Source: Planctomycetota bacterium (GTDB taxonomy: Bacteria > Planctomycetota > Phycisphaerae > Phycisphaerales > SM1A02). From it: a DNA stretch of 43,362 nucleotides. The stretch is from positions 1 to 43,362 of the forward strand of contig JACNLO010000044.1 in assembly GCA_014381555.1 (NCBI GenBank), written 5' to 3'. The notes under the pieces are model-generated. The model was not told where the DNA came from, searched no databases, and saw only the letters and a program-made list of their open reading frames with translations. Below, piece by piece: positions 8,453-17,535 of this stretch (position 1 is its first letter; the number at the start of each line of letters is the position of its first letter). The translations under genes were made by a program, and so were the position numbers.

Positions 8453-9288
8453 ATGACCCTTCGGGCACATTACTACATAGAAACACATTCATGAGTTCGC
8501 AAAACAGCAAAACAAGCCATCAATCAGACGACCGTCTACGTGTTCTATTCGTGACCGAAGACGATCCACTATATGTCATTCAGTTCTTCAAGATTTTTTT
8601 TGCGGAATATCCGAATGATAAACTAGATATTATCGGAACCACTGTTGTTGATGCGTTTCACGAGCCAATATGGAAGACAGCATGGCGGATGTTTCGATTT
8701 TACGGTTTGCTAGACTTTATTAGATTGAGTTTGCGATTTGTCGGGGTAAAACTCAGACGAGAATCAATTGCGTCGCTCGCTCAAAATTATGGCATCGAAG
8801 ATGTACCTGCTAACTCGGTCAATTCTCAAGAATATATCCAAACTGCAATTAGTCTCGTGCCCGACGTCATCGTTTCGGTCGCTGCCCCAGAAATTTTCAG
8901 GGATGGAATTCTTGAGGTTCCACGAATCAAATGCATCAATATTCATAGCGGGCGGCTTCCGGTTTACCGTGGAATGATGCCAAACTTCTGGCAACTTCTG
9001 CATGGTGAATCGCACGCAACCATTACCGTGCATGAAATGGCTAAAAAACTGGACGCTGGAGGAATCATCAAAACAAAAGAGTTCCCACTAAAAGAACACG
9101 ACTCGCTCGACCGAGTCATAGTTGGAACCAAACAAGAAGGCGCTAGGCTCATGATGAGTGTGCTTTGCGATATTCAGAGCGGGAAACTTGACGCAACGCC
9201 ACTTGATATGAGTAACGCATCGTACTTTTCATTTCCAAAGCCAATGGATGTTCGCGCTCTCCGTAAACGCGGGCACAAAATGCTGTGA
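8449..9288 (+). CDS. Formyltransferase-fold protein (methionyl-tRNA formyltransferase-like domain)
   Basis: The protein probably transfers a formyl group from N10-formyltetrahydrofolate to an amino sugar. The core is CINIHSGRLPVYRGMMPNFW with Asn164 and His166, then KKLDAGGIIKTKE with Asp202 (numbered from ATG 8449), which together form the N-H-D triad of this fold. At 279 residues it lacks the C-terminal domain of true Fmt, so a sugar N-formyltransferase is more likely than initiator-tRNA formylation. ATG 8491 is an alternative start that removes 14 unconvincing residues. Its stop overlaps the GTG of the deacetylase gene. Deacetylation followed by N-formylation of the freed amine is a plausible two-step modification, inferred from the pairing only. 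Confidence 0.8.
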   Translation: MNDPSGTLLHRNTFMSSQNSKTSHQSDDRLRVLFVTEDDPLYVIQFFKIFFAEYPNDKLDIIGTTVVDAFHEPIWKTAWRMFRFYGLLDFIRLSLRFVGVKLRRESIASLAQNYGIEDVPANSVNSQEYIQTAISLVPDVIVSVAAPEIFRDGILEVPRIKCINIHSGRLPVYRGMMPNFWQLLHGESHATITVHEMAKKLDAGGIIKTKEFPLKEHDSLDRVIVGTKQEGARLMMSVLCDIQSGKLDATPLDMSNASYFSFPKPMDVRALRKRGHKML

Positions 9289-10142
9289 GTTGGAAAGATA
9301 AACAGACAACGCTTTCGGCAATGTCAATAGATGTTGAGGATTGGTTTCAGGTTCAAAATCTTGGAATTGATTCAGACCTCTGGGAATCGAAAGATCGCCG
9401 CGTTGAACAAAATGTCGAACGAATGTTGGAATTGCTAGAACAACACGACGTAAAGTGCACTTGTTTTATACTTGGGTGGATTGCTGAGCGTCACCCAGAA
9501 ACCATTAAGAAAATCGCTGCTGCTGGACATGAGATTGCGAGCCACGGATACAACCATGAACTTGCGTACGATTTAAACCCAGAGGAATTCCGCAAAGATA
9601 TTAGCGAAGCAAAAAAGTTGCTTGAGAACTTGACGGGTAAACAAGTGGTCGGATATCGAGCACCTTGTTTTTCTATTACTGACTGGGCGATTGACATTCT
9701 TCAAGAAGAGGGATACACATACGACTCTTCTTCGTTTCCTACTATTGCACACGACCGTTACGGCAGTTTAACTGGCATGGAAGACGGTATTGTTGTTCAA
9801 GAAATTCGCGATGGCTTTCATGAGGTTTGCGTGTCGTGTTTAGATGTAATGGGTAAACAACTGCCCTGGGCAGGGGGTGGGTATTTTCGCTTGCTTCCAT
9901 ACAATATCTTCCGCGCTGGCGTACGCCGCATCCTCAAAAAGAATCAGCCATACGTGTTTTATATTCATCCTTGGGAAATTGACGGAAATCAACCACGCGT
10001 GCAAGGTGTAAGCAAACAACACACATTTCGGCACTACTTAAACCTTAAAAAATGCGATAGGCGGTGGTCCCGCCTGCTTGGCGATTTTAATTGGGTGACG
10101 GTTGCACAGTTGCTAGAGCACGAATTGCAATCAAGAACATAG
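9285..10142 (+). CDS. Polysaccharide deacetylase (exosortase-locus/PEP-CTERM-like subfamily)
   Basis: This NodB-fold (CE4) deacetylase removes acetyl groups from N-acetylated sugars in a polysaccharide. SIDVEDWFQVQNL carries the catalytic Asp (16) near the N-terminus, ASHGYNHE carries the zinc HxxxH (His87 and His91), VGYRAPCFSI is motif 3 and FYIHPWEID lies near the C-terminus. The SVDVEDxFQ-type opening is typical of the deacetylases found in exosortase gene clusters, but no exosortase or PEP-CTERM protein is visible here. The GTG at 9285 overlaps the previous stop as GTGA. ATG 9321 is an alternative start very close to the catalytic Asp. Its end faces the next gene with only a three-base gap. 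Confidence 0.88.
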   Translation: MSWKDKQTTLSAMSIDVEDWFQVQNLGIDSDLWESKDRRVEQNVERMLELLEQHDVKCTCFILGWIAERHPETIKKIAAAGHEIASHGYNHELAYDLNPEEFRKDISEAKKLLENLTGKQVVGYRAPCFSITDWAIDILQEEGYTYDSSSFPTIAHDRYGSLTGMEDGIVVQEIRDGFHEVCVSCLDVMGKQLPWAGGGYFRLLPYNIFRAGVRRILKKNQPYVFYIHPWEIDGNQPRVQGVSKQHTFRHYLNLKKCDRRWSRLLGDFNWVTVAQLLEHELQSRT

Positions 10143-10145
10143 TCT

Positions 10146-11183
10146 CTATTTACGCACAATAACTTTTGGGGGTTGGTGCCACTGTGCAGATTCATTTTTG
10201 CCACCGGCCATGTACCACTTAGCAGTTCGGTCAATGCCATCTCGGACACTTGCGTCTGCCTTAAAACCAGCATCAATTATTTTTTGTGCTTCAAATTTTG
10301 TTTGGTCTACAAACAGTTTTTTTACACGTGCTGTGGAAACAGGTAAATTTTTACCAGTCAATTTGATAATAACATCGAACGGTTTTGCACCAAGCAACAA
10401 CAACCAAGTTGGTGGTCGCCACTTTGGAAGTTTTTTGCCAAGGGATTCGTAACAGGATTCTGCAATTTCGACACTTGTAAGATCGGGCTTGTCAATGTAA
10501 TTAAAAATTTCAAATGGCTTCAAACCCTCTTTACTCATTAAAAACAAAGTGGCGTCTGCAATATTTTCAATGTATGACAAACTCTTTATATTATTTGACC
10601 CGCTTGCAAAGAAGAACTTGCCGTTGTCAATTTGCCGAAGCAACGAATACATATTTGCAAAATTTTCTGGACCATACGTAACGGTCGGGCGAATGACCAA
10701 ACAGTTTCGACCATCGCCTTTCTCAACCCAAAGTTGAAGCACCTCTTCGCCCTTAAGTTTTGACTTGCCGTAAAACGATTCTGGCTCTGGGGTTGTCTCT
10801 TCACTTATTGGCGGAGGAGCGCTTCCATAGACAGCAACTGTTGAGTAGAAAACGATATCCCTGAGACCGAGTTCATCCATCACCGATGTCATCACTTCAA
10901 GCCCCCCCTCATTTACCGAGTAGTACGTCTCTTCCTCGATTCCAAAATCATGGTGGGCAGCGGCAAGATGAATCACACTATCGCAGCCCTCAAACGCGTC
11001 TCGAACTGCGGTCTCGTCACGAATATCACCATGAACGTACCTGTCACACGGGCTCAAGTCGGTCGGCTCGACTAAGTCGAGAACCACAACCTCATCGCCT
11101 CGCTGCTTAAGTAGACGGCAAAAATATGCCCCAATAAAGCCGGAGCCACCTGTAACAACGATTTTTTGGTTTGATGTGGTCAT
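10146..11183 (-). CDS. NAD-dependent epimerase/dehydratase (extended SDR)
   Basis: This 345-residue Rossmann-fold enzyme probably acts on a nucleotide sugar or related glycan precursor. VTGGSGFIGAYF binds the dinucleotide, the catalytic Ser/Thr region is VFYSTVAVYG, and Y-x3-K is in FYGKSK. The pattern HLAAAHHDFGIEEE and the C-terminus are not close to GalE, so the substrate is open and a 3-beta-HSD-like oxidoreductase is possible. A good promoter (TTGACA near 11265-11270) precedes it. The sense strand contains a run of seven Gs (10902-10908), unusual for this composition. It ends three bases from the converging deacetylase gene. Confidence 0.85.
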   Translation of the reverse strand: MTTSNQKIVVTGGSGFIGAYFCRLLKQRGDEVVVLDLVEPTDLSPCDRYVHGDIRDETAVRDAFEGCDSVIHLAAAHHDFGIEEETYYSVNEGGLEVMTSVMDELGLRDIVFYSTVAVYGSAPPPISEETTPEPESFYGKSKLKGEEVLQLWVEKGDGRNCLVIRPTVTYGPENFANMYSLLRQIDNGKFFFASGSNNIKSLSYIENIADATLFLMSKEGLKPFEIFNYIDKPDLTSVEIAESCYESLGKKLPKWRPPTWLLLLGAKPFDVIIKLTGKNLPVSTARVKKLFVDQTKFEAQKIIDAGFKADASVRDGIDRTAKWYMAGGKNESAQWHQPPKVIVRK

Positions 11184-11241
11184 AACACGTATCTAGAAAC
11201 CTCCATTACGGCTATTCGGATGTGAAACTTGAACCAAATAA

Positions 11242-11270
11242 GATTTATACCAATCGAAAATACTTGTCAA
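11242..11270 (-). promoter_or_regulatory. Candidate sigma70-type promoter for the SDR gene
   Basis: On the minus strand, TTGACA (11270-11265) is followed after 15 bases by TATAAA or after 17 bases by TAAATC. This is the best -35/-10 pair I found in the window. The start codon is about 50 bases downstream of the predicted start site, so this gene would have a leader, unlike several others here. Confidence 0.5.
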
Positions 11271-11286
11271 ACACTTTATTTATTGA

Positions 11287-12222
11287 TTAGTCCCACACAG
11301 CTGTAAAATCGATTGCCCTTGAAGGCAATACATCGTTCACAGTAGAAATAACCATCCAATTGTCACCAGAAAATAATCCAATTTCATCAGCAGGAAATGG
11401 GAATGGAACTTGAACATCAGACCAGTCTTTCAAGAAAATATTGTCTGGTCCCAACGGTGACCCGTCGAGGGGTTGGTATGCAATACCTTCAGGAAGATAT
11501 GATTGAGCGATTCTTACTGATCCATCGCCAGAAACAATACCACCCTTCCAAATTTTATCCTCACCATGGAATCGAAGCGAATTACTTTCTTCGTCATAGA
11601 CGAGTGTACCACCAGGACCAACTGAACTTTCTGGCCCACGGTTAGAAAGAATTAGATCTGAGGAACTTGAACCAGAATGCCACTTCAGCCTAATCCGTTG
11701 ACCGCAAAGTGCTTGGTGTGCATAAGAATTGTGAACCAGGCTAGAAGCAGAACCAGAAGAAACGTCGGCATTAAATTGGTCATCCCAAAACACAGTCTCG
11801 CCATCAATATCATCATATCTGTACACAAGATCCTCGGCATTAATATCTTGAACGTGAGGGTTTGTTTCTACAGGGCTAATTAAAAAATCTGTTTTGAAAT
11901 AATTTCGAGCAACCATCATTGACATCAAATTTGATGTTGTATCTGTAAAATCGTACAGAGTTGGATCAAGCTCGGGGTGGTCCTTGCCAACATCACTAGG
12001 TAATGGAAATCGACCATCGTTTCCAGTTGCATCAAGAACAAGAGCTGCGTGAATACCCTTCAGCCTAGTTTTATCTTCGCTAGATTTTGCTGTAGCAAAC
12101 GCTTTGCCCAAAGCAGGAATAAGCATCGCTGCTATTAGAATAATAATCGCGATAACCACAAGTAACTCTACAATTGTAAAACCGTTGGAATTACGACGTA
12201 TCTTGACGTTGAAACTATTCAT
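11287..12222 (-). CDS. Type II secretion/type IV pilin-like pseudopilin (second copy)
   Basis: This is a secreted pseudopilin-like protein of about 311 residues. A basic leader (MNSFNVKIRRNSNG) precedes FTIVELLVVIAIIILIAAMLIPAL, a textbook prepilin cleavage site with Gly at -1, Phe at +1 and Glu at +5. The rest is polar, contains HSGSSSSDL, and lacks the DG tail seen in the other pseudopilin. I chose ATG 12222. The frame extends 22 codons upstream, but that would give an unlikely hydrophobic leader. A TATCCT hexamer lies seven bases before this ATG. The gene stands alone between the glycan island and murJ. Confidence 0.85.
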   Translation of the reverse strand: MNSFNVKIRRNSNGFTIVELLVVIAIIILIAAMLIPALGKAFATAKSSEDKTRLKGIHAALVLDATGNDGRFPLPSDVGKDHPELDPTLYDFTDTTSNLMSMMVARNYFKTDFLISPVETNPHVQDINAEDLVYRYDDIDGETVFWDDQFNADVSSGSASSLVHNSYAHQALCGQRIRLKWHSGSSSSDLILSNRGPESSVGPGGTLVYDEESNSLRFHGEDKIWKGGIVSGDGSVRIAQSYLPEGIAYQPLDGSPLGPDNIFLKDWSDVQVPFPFPADEIGLFSGDNWMVISTVNDVLPSRAIDFTAVWD

Positions 12223-12229
12223 TCTGTGA

Positions 12230-12235
12230 AGGATA
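12230..12235 (-). promoter_or_regulatory. Candidate -10 of a leaderless pseudopilin transcript
   Basis: TATCCT on the minus strand is followed by seven bases and then the pseudopilin ATG (12222), which would put the transcription start at or next to the ATG. There is no Shine-Dalgarno sequence. No clear -35 was seen. Confidence 0.35.
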
Positions 12236-12379
12236 CGCCATCTCACAATAAAAGTCACCAACATTGATGGGTCTATACCACAAAACAAAACGAAAACAGA
12301 TTTTGCACTATGTGCATGGTAGTTAGCGTATTAATAAGCGTACCGGATTCCACTAGACCAAATTAACAGAAACAAACGG

Positions 12380-13945
12380 CTATCTGGTGCGACCTAGAAT
12401 CCAGTTGAGTTCTGGTTTACGAAGCAAAAAACTACCAATTCCTACAAAGCTGACACCAACCAATACCGCCAAAACAAGCACTATTGTGGAGTGCCAAACA
12501 CCCGCTGTTGGAGACCACATTTGAATAACCAGCGCAACCGCACCACCCATTGCAAACGTCAACAATGCAGTTGTACACCATGAACGGACTACTGTCTGGT
12601 CAACCGGAGACGACACGTGTTTTCGAATCAAAAACATCAGAACGCTCACTTGAATGACTGCACAAATTGCTGTCGACCACGCAAGTCCAGCTGTTCTAAG
12701 TGGAGTCCAAATCAGCGTCATGTTCAACAGGAAATTTAACGCAACACAGAATACAGCAACCTTTACTGGGGTCATAATGTCGTTTTTTGCATAAAAACCC
12801 TTCGTCAATACATGTATCATTGAATACGCCCAAACAGCAGGTGCGTACCCAAGTAATATAGAGCCGACAACTAAAGCATCCTGGTTTGTAAAATTCACAC
12901 CTTGAAAGACTACGGTGGCAAGTGGATTACGAACTAATATTAACCCCGCACTTGCGGGCAAACCAACAAAGACAACAAGTCGTAGTCCTCGGTGCATAGT
13001 ATTAGTAAATGATTCTGTGTCTTTATTTTGCTTTGTTAGTAGCGGATAAATTGCTGTTGCGACGGCAATCCCAAAAACCCCAAGAGGAAATTGATAGAGC
13101 CGCTGAGCCCACGTGAGTGACCCCATTGCTCCAACACCAAGTGGATATTGAAAACCAAAAATAGACGAATCGGTCACCAAAGTTGGCCAACTCGCAATAA
13201 GTCCGTCCAGAAGCGTATTGATTTGGATTGTTCCAAGCCCGACGATCATTGGGAGCATTCTACGCTTCATGACACAAAACTCGTTTTGCACCCTGCAAGT
13301 CTCTCTTGAATACCAACCAAACTTACGAATGGCAAGGAGTGACCACACAACCTGTATTAATCCTGCAAGAACAACAGAAACACCAACCGCCATCATGTGA
13401 TTAAGTGGATTCGCAAAGTAACCAATGAACCCAAACAAGCTCGCAATCATAAAACCATTCAAAAGTATTGGAGCAGCTGCCGGTGGACCAAATGTGTCGT
13501 GCACATGCAACATCGCAGCGAAAATTGCAACACAACACACAAGTGGCATGTATGGAAGCATAATCATTGCAAGTTCGAGTGAATCGCTCGATTCAGTCTG
13601 CATTGAAATAAGCCACCAGAGCAATAATTCTCCCACAATTGTAATTGTGCCAAGCAGAACAATTAATTTAGAAATGGTGAGGGTTGCAAATTGTTTCGCG
13701 AGTTCTGGGTCTTCGTGGTGAAGTTTTGAATAGCTAGGAAGAAACGCAACAGCGAGTGCTCCTTCGCCGAAGAGGCGACGAAACACGTTTGGAATTAAAA
13801 ACGCAAAATAAAATGCTGAAGCAAGCGATTCCATGCCGAACAGTCTCGAAACTGCGCCATCTCGAACAAGCCCCATCACCCTACTGACTAGTGTCAACGA
13901 CCAATTTGTCCTTGTGTTTTTTTCTAGGTTATCTCGCTTGGTCAT
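12380..13945 (-). CDS. murJ: Lipid II flippase MurJ (MviN family)
   Basis: This polytopic inner-membrane protein of 521 residues flips lipid-linked peptidoglycan precursor to the outside. The N-terminus (SRVMGLVRDGAVSRLFG, then AFLIPNVFRRLFGEGALAVAFLPSY) is diagnostic of MurJ, including the conserved arginines of the central cavity. Many hydrophobic segments follow, and VFGIAVATAIYPLLTK is also typical. Its ATG overlaps the stop of the VanZ-like gene (ATGA). It is the last gene of the parA-vanZ-murJ unit. Confidence 0.95.
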   Translation of the reverse strand: MTKRDNLEKNTRTNWSLTLVSRVMGLVRDGAVSRLFGMESLASAFYFAFLIPNVFRRLFGEGALAVAFLPSYSKLHHEDPELAKQFATLTISKLIVLLGTITIVGELLLWWLISMQTESSDSLELAMIMLPYMPLVCCVAIFAAMLHVHDTFGPPAAAPILLNGFMIASLFGFIGYFANPLNHMMAVGVSVVLAGLIQVVWSLLAIRKFGWYSRETCRVQNEFCVMKRRMLPMIVGLGTIQINTLLDGLIASWPTLVTDSSIFGFQYPLGVGAMGSLTWAQRLYQFPLGVFGIAVATAIYPLLTKQNKDTESFTNTMHRGLRLVVFVGLPASAGLILVRNPLATVVFQGVNFTNQDALVVGSILLGYAPAVWAYSMIHVLTKGFYAKNDIMTPVKVAVFCVALNFLLNMTLIWTPLRTAGLAWSTAICAVIQVSVLMFLIRKHVSSPVDQTVVRSWCTTALLTFAMGGAVALVIQMWSPTAGVWHSTIVLVLAVLVGVSFVGIGSFLLRKPELNWILGRTR

Positions 13946-14697
13946 GTTGCTCTAGCCCACGCAACCCTCGTACCCATCATAAGCACCAACATTGCGATAA
14001 CCCATGGTTCAAATGATGTAAACGAAACTAGTATTCCTGCCATAGCTACAAAAACCATCGTCAATAAAACGGTTGGAAGCATAACTTTTACAAGTCGAGC
14101 AACCTCTTTTTGCAAGCCACCTCTTCTAACAATAAACCAAAAGACGCAGCCAGTTGCAACGATATACGCAATAAAAAGAGCACCCGATGAATATTGTTTA
14201 CCGAGCATTTCTTTGAGTAAATACCAAATCGACAGCGTTGTAATACTTGTAACCAATGACCCGATAAATAAAATGATTGTCCAGTTTTTTGCTTTTGATA
14301 AAATAATTTTAAGAGTGTCACGAATGTGAGAAACAGATTCGCCCGAAAGCGCACCTGTCCACAAAATAAACGATGTGATACCAAGTTCACTGGCAATCAA
14401 ATCCTCATAACTAAATTCACGTTCTATTGGGAGAAGGTGTTGAGTCATTTCATCGAAAAGTGCCCACAATCCCACAATTACCCAGCACAACCAGGTGTTC
14501 TTTACCCACTTCGTTTGAATAAACAAAAACCCAAGAATTCCAAAGCATAGAAAATGTAACAATTTGTCTGGTGATTCAAAAAACGGTTCTTCACCAGTTA
14601 GTGGGCTTTGAGGAAAATGAGTTGCTACAGATACCCAAACAAACCAAAACAAAAACGCCTCCCGCCAATGACGAAGCGCTGGTTCATGTGTGTTCAT
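13942..14697 (-). CDS. VanZ-like integral membrane protein
   Basis: This 251-residue membrane protein has two recognisable VanZ-family signatures: SPDKLLHFLCFGILGFLF near residues 43-60, and LFDEMTQHLLPIEREFSYEDLIASELG. The second matches the E..Q...R..s..D...N..G motif with Ser-Glu-Leu instead of Asn. About six hydrophobic segments are visible. VanZ proteins are linked to glycopeptide tolerance and envelope functions, but the mechanism is not known for this type. Its start lies inside the end of parA (14 bases) and its stop overlaps murJ, so the three genes are translationally linked. Confidence 0.75.
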   Translation of the reverse strand: MNTHEPALRHWREAFLFWFVWVSVATHFPQSPLTGEEPFFESPDKLLHFLCFGILGFLFIQTKWVKNTWLCWVIVGLWALFDEMTQHLLPIEREFSYEDLIASELGITSFILWTGALSGESVSHIRDTLKIILSKAKNWTIILFIGSLVTSITTLSIWYLLKEMLGKQYSSGALFIAYIVATGCVFWFIVRRGGLQKEVARLVKVMLPTVLLTMVFVAMAGILVSFTSFEPWVIAMLVLMMGTRVAWARAT

Positions 14698-15508
14698 TGA
14701 CTAATTCAACATCAGCAACAAGGTTTGCAGCCATCACGCTCTCTGCAAGTTTTCGATAATCTTTTGCTCCTGCACAATCTGGTTCGTAATCAAAAATAGT
14801 TTGACCAAAACTCGGTGCTTCGGCGAGTTTTACATTCCTTCTAATTGGTGGCTGCAAAATTTTGCAGTTTCGCCATGGGACATCTTGCATTCTCGATGTT
14901 TCAAAAAACTCTTCAAGGTCTGCAACTACTTCCTTGCCAAGATTAGTATGTCCTTCATGCATACAGAGAACAATTCCAGTTACTTGCAATTCTGGGTTTA
15001 AGCCACCAACAAGCATTTGTACCGTTTCAAACAAACGGCTCACTCCTTGTAGTGCAAGGAAGTGAGTTTGCATTGGTACTATTAATTCTTTTGAAGCAGC
15101 TAGTGCGTTAATCGTAAGCAACCCCAAACTTGGCGGACAGTCAATCAATATGTAGTCGTACTTATCCTTAATAGGTGCTAACTTCTGAGCTAGCAAATCA
15201 TGCCGGTCGGTTTTTGATGCTAGTTCTGATTCTGCTGCAGCAAGGTCAACTTCGCTAGTTATGAGGTCAATATTTTTTCGTGCTCTAACAACAGCATCTT
15301 TCGCTGATACGGTTTCATCCATAAGGAGGTCGTAGACGGAAGCAGCAGTTTCATCTATGCCAAAATGCAAACCAAGGTGTGTCTGCGGGTCAAGATCGAT
15401 AACCAAAACCGTATTCCCAGCTGCCGCAATCGCAGCAGCGAGATTTACAGTGGTCGTGGTTTTCCCCACCCCACCCTTCTGATTTAACAATGAAATAATT
15501 CTCGTCAC
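14684..15508 (-). CDS. parA: Chromosome-partitioning ATPase ParA/Soj
   Basis: This deviant-Walker ATPase of about 274 residues works with ParB to move the replicated origin regions apart. RIISLLNQKGGVGKTTTTVNL carries the ParA P-loop with both lysines, DLDPQTHLGLHFG is Walker A', and YILIDCPPSLGLLT is Walker B. I chose the GTG at 15508, giving MTRIISLL, the common Soj start. A TTG six codons upstream is also open. A TATACT hexamer lies seven bases before the GTG and there is no Shine-Dalgarno sequence. parB is not adjacent but about 10 kb away on the other strand, which is unusual. Confidence 0.93.
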   Translation of the reverse strand: MTRIISLLNQKGGVGKTTTTVNLAAAIAAAGNTVLVIDLDPQTHLGLHFGIDETAASVYDLLMDETVSAKDAVVRARKNIDLITSEVDLAAAESELASKTDRHDLLAQKLAPIKDKYDYILIDCPPSLGLLTINALAASKELIVPMQTHFLALQGVSRLFETVQMLVGGLNPELQVTGIVLCMHEGHTNLGKEVVADLEEFFETSRMQDVPWRNCKILQPPIRRNVKLAEAPSFGQTIFDYEPDCAGAKDYRKLAESVMAANLVADVELVNEHT

Positions 15509-15515
15509 AACGATA

Positions 15516-15521
15516 AGTATA
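15516..15521 (-). promoter_or_regulatory. Candidate -10 element of a leaderless parA transcript
   Basis: TATACT on the minus strand matches the -10 consensus at five of six positions. Seven bases separate it from the GTG start of parA, so transcription would begin at the start codon. The -35 region is poor. Confidence 0.4.
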
Positions 15522-15602
15522 CCCAAATCACAAAATGGCTCTCACACACATACATTGAGATGAAAATAAACGCCCCCAGATATAAACGACCTGCGGGATA
15601 GT

Positions 15603-16313
15603 TTATTCTTGCCACATCCATCGCATGGCAGCGGTTTCTTTTCCGATGATGTCACGGAGGTAATGAGCGAGGAGGCGGTTTGCTCGATGAAGCACGTCTG
15701 GAGATGTTGGTTGCATCGGACCATGGTTTTGAAGCAACCGAAGAACTTCGACAGTTTCTTTACGCACGCGAACTCGATCGATTTCGCCAGTGTCCTCTAC
15801 AACACCACCAATTCGAGAACTAAATGCAACAACAGGTTCATCCTCTTTGTTCATTGTAAGCGTTGGTTGATACCCCGTTTCAACAAGAAGTGCCCACTGA
15901 AAACGCAATAGTGGCCAATCAATGTCATGTCCGTCATCCATCCGGTTCAAAGCTTCAAGTAATGCGTCATAAACATTCGTGTGTGGATCTTGGTCTGTCA
16001 ACATTCTGCCAACAAGATCAACCATGTAAATTGCTCCACGATTTACCGCAAGGTCATTGCGTGTTGTCCACCACACATGTTCAAGTTGCCACTCTGTCAA
16101 TGTTGCTAAATCACTGTTCGTTTTTATCCGAGCAACTATTGCGCCTCGAGTCAATGGATCGAAGCCACCTGAAAACGAACCATTATCACGTTTTGACCCT
16201 TTAGCAATACCACGAATCATGCCGTGCTCTTTCGTAAGCAAATTCACGGTTTGACTTGTTTCTGAAAAGTCCCAACAACGTAAACAAATAGCAGTGTCAG
16301 AAAGAATAGCCAT
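15603..16313 (-). CDS. recO: DNA repair protein RecO
   Basis: RecO loads RecA onto SSB-coated single-stranded DNA together with RecR. The 236-residue protein starts with the OB fold (AICLRCWDFSETSQTVNLLTKEHGMIRGIAKGSKR) and includes the family motif KGSKRDNGSFSGGFDPL. The helical domain follows (VDLVGRML, YDALLEALNRM, RFQWALLVETGYQP). The CxxC...CxxC zinc module of many RecO proteins is absent: the region after GYQPTL has no cysteines. The start is one base from the M16 protease stop, so it is in the lpdA operon. Confidence 0.88.
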   Translation of the reverse strand: MAILSDTAICLRCWDFSETSQTVNLLTKEHGMIRGIAKGSKRDNGSFSGGFDPLTRGAIVARIKTNSDLATLTEWQLEHVWWTTRNDLAVNRGAIYMVDLVGRMLTDQDPHTNVYDALLEALNRMDDGHDIDWPLLRFQWALLVETGYQPTLTMNKEDEPVVAFSSRIGGVVEDTGEIDRVRVRKETVEVLRLLQNHGPMQPTSPDVLHRANRLLAHYLRDIIGKETAAMRWMWQE

Positions 16314-16314
16314 C

Positions 16315-17535
16315 TTAATTGTGCTTCGTGGAAGCTTCGAAAATTGGAACCCAAGGGAAGGCTTCAGAAACTTCTTGCAAATCCTTCAGCGTTAATGACT
16401 CTATCGCTTCAAGTTCCTCTTCTAAGGAAATATATGAACCTGATGTTGTCAACATATTTCCGAGCCGTTGCATTCTTCCTGCAGGGCGTTCACTTGCGAC
16501 TGCTGCTGCTGTTCCAGCTTTTGCAACAACTTTTGCCAAATCTTTATCTGTAAGTGTTTGAGTAACCTTTTTCATTTCGGTTTTCATTATTTCTGCAACT
16601 TGTTCTGAGTTGCTTGGGTCACACACTGCATATGCAAGCTGTTCTCCATACCCATCATTCATGTCCACACTTGTGGCAGCTTCTTCAGCAAGCCCTGTGT
16701 CTACCAACGACCAGTGCAAACGGGAACCGTCGCCCCCACCGAGAATTGCTGCAAGCGCAGCAGCTGCATGTTTTTGTTTGTCTTGAAATGATACGCTTGG
16801 CATCATCATTAATTGGTAGTGCTGTTGTAAGTCTGGGATATGTTTTTCAAACGTACCCTCGTTACGAGTAACTTCAGGATAATTTCTGGTTGCACCAGTA
16901 CGCTCCCACGAACCACAATATTGTTGAATGTCTTCAACCATTCTGTCAAAATCAAGATTCCCCGCAAGCACTACTATTGTGTTATCAGCGCTGTATCGTT
17001 GTGTAAAGTACCCCGCTAATTCGTCACGTTGCATGTCTGTAATTGTTTCTGGAGTTCCAAGAACACGGTGCCCAAGTGGGTTTTTTCCGTAATATTGCTC
17101 CATCGCATTTTCGTACAACACCCAAAACGGCTGGTCGTCATACATCGCAATTTCTTCGAGAATAACTTTTTTCTCATCATCAAAATCTTGCTGCCGGATT
17201 GAGGGTCGAAGAATATCTGCCAGCGTGCGATGAATATCGCCAAGAACTTCGGGTAACCCTGCTCCCCAAAATGCCGTCATTTCACCCGAAGTAAATGCGT
17301 TGTGTTCTGCGCCAATATTGTCAAAGGCAAGGTCAACTTCTTCAGCTGTTAACGTCTCTGTGCCTTTGAACATCATGTGCTCAAGGAAATGACTCACGCC
17401 CATCAACCTTGCGGTTTCGTCTCTAGCACCCGTTTTAACAAAAAAACCAATCGCTGCAGTCACCGCTGAAGTGGAATGTTCTGCAGCAATTCGCAGGCCA
17501 TTATCCAAAGTTGTTTCGCGATACTTAAAACTCAA
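16315..17535 (-). CDS. M16 family zinc peptidase (processing-protease-like)
   Basis: This is a pitrilysin-type metalloprotease of 406 residues. The inverted zinc motif HFLEH is at residues 49-53, the third ligand Glu is near 127-128 (VILEEIAMYDD), and TSGEMTAFW is typical of PqqL/mitochondrial-processing-peptidase-like members. All catalytic residues are present, so it should be the active subunit. No non-catalytic partner is visible. Homologues degrade or process short peptides, and the substrate here is unknown. Its ATG overlaps the lpdA stop (ATGA) and recO follows with a one-base gap. Confidence 0.9.
   Translation of the reverse strand: MSFKYRETTLDNGLRIAAEHSTSAVTAAIGFFVKTGARDETARLMGVSHFLEHMMFKGTETLTAEEVDLAFDNIGAEHNAFTSGEMTAFWGAGLPEVLGDIHRTLADILRPSIRQQDFDDEKKVILEEIAMYDDQPFWVLYENAMEQYYGKNPLGHRVLGTPETITDMQRDELAGYFTQRYSADNTIVVLAGNLDFDRMVEDIQQYCGSWERTGATRNYPEVTRNEGTFEKHIPDLQQHYQLMMMPSVSFQDKQKHAAAALAAILGGGDGSRLHWSLVDTGLAEEAATSVDMNDGYGEQLAYAVCDPSNSEQVAEIMKTEMKKVTQTLTDKDLAKVVAKAGTAAAVASERPAGRMQRLGNMLTTSGSYISLEEELEAIESLTLKDLQEVSEAFPWVPIFEASTKHN

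Noticed and set aside
10902-10908. Seven-G run in the SDR gene as a frameshift
   Set aside because: The reading frame is intact on both sides, so I see no present defect and only note the tract.
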